A DNA stretch of 14,634 nucleotides from positions 101,479 through 116,112 of the forward strand of contig DONT01000008.1 in the NCBI GenBank assembly GCA_003513765.1, in the 5' to 3' direction. Positions within the stretch are counted from its first letter, which is position 1, and each line of letters opens with the position of its first letter. Shown piece by piece: positions 13,772-14,634 of this stretch. The notes beneath the pieces are model-generated. The model was not told the origin of the DNA, did no database searches, and saw nothing but the letters and a program-made list of their open reading frames with translations. This DNA comes from Jeotgalicoccus sp. GTDB lineage: Bacteria > Bacillota > Bacilli > Staphylococcales > Salinicoccaceae. Both the position numbers and the translations under genes were made by a program.

Positions 13772-13799
13772 AGACAGATGTGGACGGAAATATCTGTCT
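13772..13799 (+). other. Inverted repeat in the LysM gene 5' leader
   Basis: AGACAGAT and ATCTGTCT are perfect 8-base complements around a 12-base loop. No T run follows, so it is not a terminator. It would fold at the 5' end of the predicted mRNA, about 12 bases from its start, and may stabilise the transcript. Confidence 0.55.
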
Positions 13800-13856
13800 A
13801 ATTAAACGTATAAAATAAATATTAACTAAATTATCTAGTAGGAGGAAATTCACTTT

Positions 13857-14634
13857 ATGAAAAAAACAGTAGTATCTGTAGCAACTTTGACAGCAATCAC
13901 AGGTGTAGCAGCAACAGCAGTTTCGGCGGATGAGTACACTATAGCTAGTGGAGACACTTTATGGGGAATAGCTAACGAAGTTGGAACATCAGTTGCAGAC
14001 TTAAAAGCTGACAACGAACTTTCAAGTGATATTATTTTCCCGGGAGACGTCCTTACGGTTAATCCTGAAGCAGCTGAAGAAGCACCTGCTCCTGCTAGTA
14101 ACGAATCATCATACATAGTTAAACCTGGAGATACACTTTGGGCAATCGGAGCGGAATTCTCTTTAGATTATAATGAAATAATGAAATGGAACAACTTATC
14201 TTCAGATCTTATTTTCGTTGGTCAGGAGCTTTCAATTGACGGTTCAGCAGTTTCAGCACCAGCAGTAGAAGAAGCACCTGCTGTAGAAACAGTTGAAGAG
14301 CCAGTTGTAGAGGAAGTTCAAGAAGTTGAACCGGCAGCAGAGGTTGTTGAAGCACCAGTTGTAGAGGAAGTTCAAGAAGTTGAACCAGCTGAAGAGGTTG
14401 TTGAAGCGCCAGTTGTAGAAGAAGTTCAAGAGGTTGAACCAGCTATAGAGGTTGTTGAAGAGCCTGTTGTAGAAGAAATTCAGGAAGTTGAACCAGCTGA
14501 AGAGGTTGTTGAAGAACCAACTGCTGAAGAAATTGCAGCTCAAGAAGCAGAAGAATTAGCAGCAACACAAGCGGCTGAACAAGCTGAAGCAGACAGACTT
14601 GCAGCTGAAGAAGCAGCAGCACAACAAGCGGCTG
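13857..14634 (+). CDS. Secreted LysM cell-wall protein with acidic repeats (3' end beyond window)
   Basis: Open from ATG 13857 to the window edge (259 codons, no stop seen). A signal peptide (MKKTVVSVATLTAITGVAAT...) has a likely cleavage site after VSA (residue 24). Two LysM peptidoglycan-binding domains follow: about 27-68 (YTIASGDTLWGIANEVGTS) and 86-127 (YIVKPGDTLWAIGAEFS), with a Pro/Ala/Glu linker between. From residue 148 come four 18-residue acidic units (E/A-PVVEEVQEVEPA-x-EVVE), then an Ala/Glu/Gln-rich helical segment (EELAATQAAEQAEADRLAAEEAAAQQAA) that runs off the end. The SD AGGAGG is 11 bases upstream. The N-terminus binds wall; the activity of the missing C-terminus (hydrolase, transglycosylase or none) cannot be judged. 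WalR-type control would fit a wall-remodelling protein. Confidence 0.9.
   Translation, partial: MKKTVVSVATLTAITGVAATAVSADEYTIASGDTLWGIANEVGTSVADLKADNELSSDIIFPGDVLTVNPEAAEEAPAPASNESSYIVKPGDTLWAIGAEFSLDYNEIMKWNNLSSDLIFVGQELSIDGSAVSAPAVEEAPAVETVEEPVVEEVQEVEPAAEVVEAPVVEEVQEVEPAEEVVEAPVVEEVQEVEPAIEVVEEPVVEEIQEVEPAEEVVEEPTAEEIAAQEAEELAATQAAEQAEADRLAAEEAAAQQAA
14298..14513 (+). repeat. Four tandem 54-bp coding repeats in the LysM gene
   Basis: Units start at 14298, 14352, 14406 and 14460, each encoding 18 residues of the type EPVVEEVQEVEPAEEVVE; a fifth, diverged unit begins at 14514. Copies differ at a few codons, many of them synonymous (GAG/GAA, GCA/GCG). All are in frame, so copy number can change without breaking the gene. 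Confidence 0.9.

Larger units (their letters stand above)
13510..13856 (+). other. AT-rich leader and promoter region of the LysM gene
   Basis: About 350 bases without a gene. The left half (13510-13690) shows no feature I can support. The right half holds a WalR-type box (13706-13722), an extended -10 (13746-13754), an inverted repeat in the predicted 5' leader (13772-13799) and the SD AGGAGG (13840-13845). A long upstream region like this is common for cell-wall hydrolase genes in staphylococci. Confidence 0.6.

Noticed and set aside
13850..14116. Minus-strand open frame over the LysM gene start
   Set aside because: It is antisense to the signal peptide and LysM coding sequence; the plus frame has SD, signal peptide and conserved domains.
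14253..14543. Minus-strand repetitive Asn/Phe/Trp-rich open frame
   Set aside because: It is the mirror image of the acidic 54-bp coding repeats; a repeat of 3n bases without a stop stays open by construction.

Overview
The window looks like a chromosomal housekeeping segment from a low-GC Gram-positive bacterium of the family Staphylococcaceae. The order tagO - yigZ - fakB1 - comFA - comFC - hpf - secA - prfB is the one known in Staphylococcus, and it matches the Bacillus subtilis tagO/yvyE/yviA/comF/yvyD/secA/prfB/cccB region with the two-component and flagellar genes missing. MurB and SecA resemble the S. aureus proteins over long stretches as I recall them. The secA-prfB operon ends with a c-type cytochrome lipoprotein. 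S. aureus is not known to have c-type cytochromes, so an oxidase-positive relative (Jeotgalicoccus, Salinicoccus or Macrococcus type) is more likely. That assignment is inference.

Layout. 1-165: four tandem 42-bp units, each carrying a hairpin, probably the end of a longer array that starts outside the window. 195-1169 (-): murB with its terminator. 1301-2197 (+): an EMYY-motif lipoprotein, divergent from murB. 2203-2454 (-): a small two-helix membrane protein. 2560-2880 (+): the bacilliredoxin brxC/ytxJ. 2908-3957 (-): the membrane GGDEF protein GdpS. 4102-5151 (+): tagO. 5152-5781 (-): a YigZ/IMPACT protein. 5859-6731 (+): the fatty-acid-binding protein FakB1. 6791-8715 (+): the competence pair comFA-comFC. 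8761-9321 (+): the ribosome hibernation factor hpf. 9460-13463 (+): secA-prfB-cytochrome c551, apparently one transcript. 13857-14634 (+): a secreted LysM protein cut off by the window edge, behind a 350-base AT-rich leader with a WalR-type box.

Themes. Several genes serve the cell envelope: MurB (peptidoglycan precursor), TagO (wall teichoic acid), FakB1 (fatty-acid uptake), SecA (export), two lipoproteins and the LysM protein. ComFA/ComFC form a DNA-uptake module. Hpf and RF2 act on the ribosome. Five of the terminators are clear hairpin-plus-T-run structures.

Three translation details are easily missed. prfB is split by the classic RF2 programmed +1 frameshift and is intact (366 residues). 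comFC most likely starts at a CTG that overlaps the comFA stop codon as CTGA. fakB1 and gdpS start a little downstream of their longest open frames. I found no mobile element, CRISPR array, RNA gene or obvious new defence system. The most unusual non-genic structure is the hairpin repeat array at the left edge.
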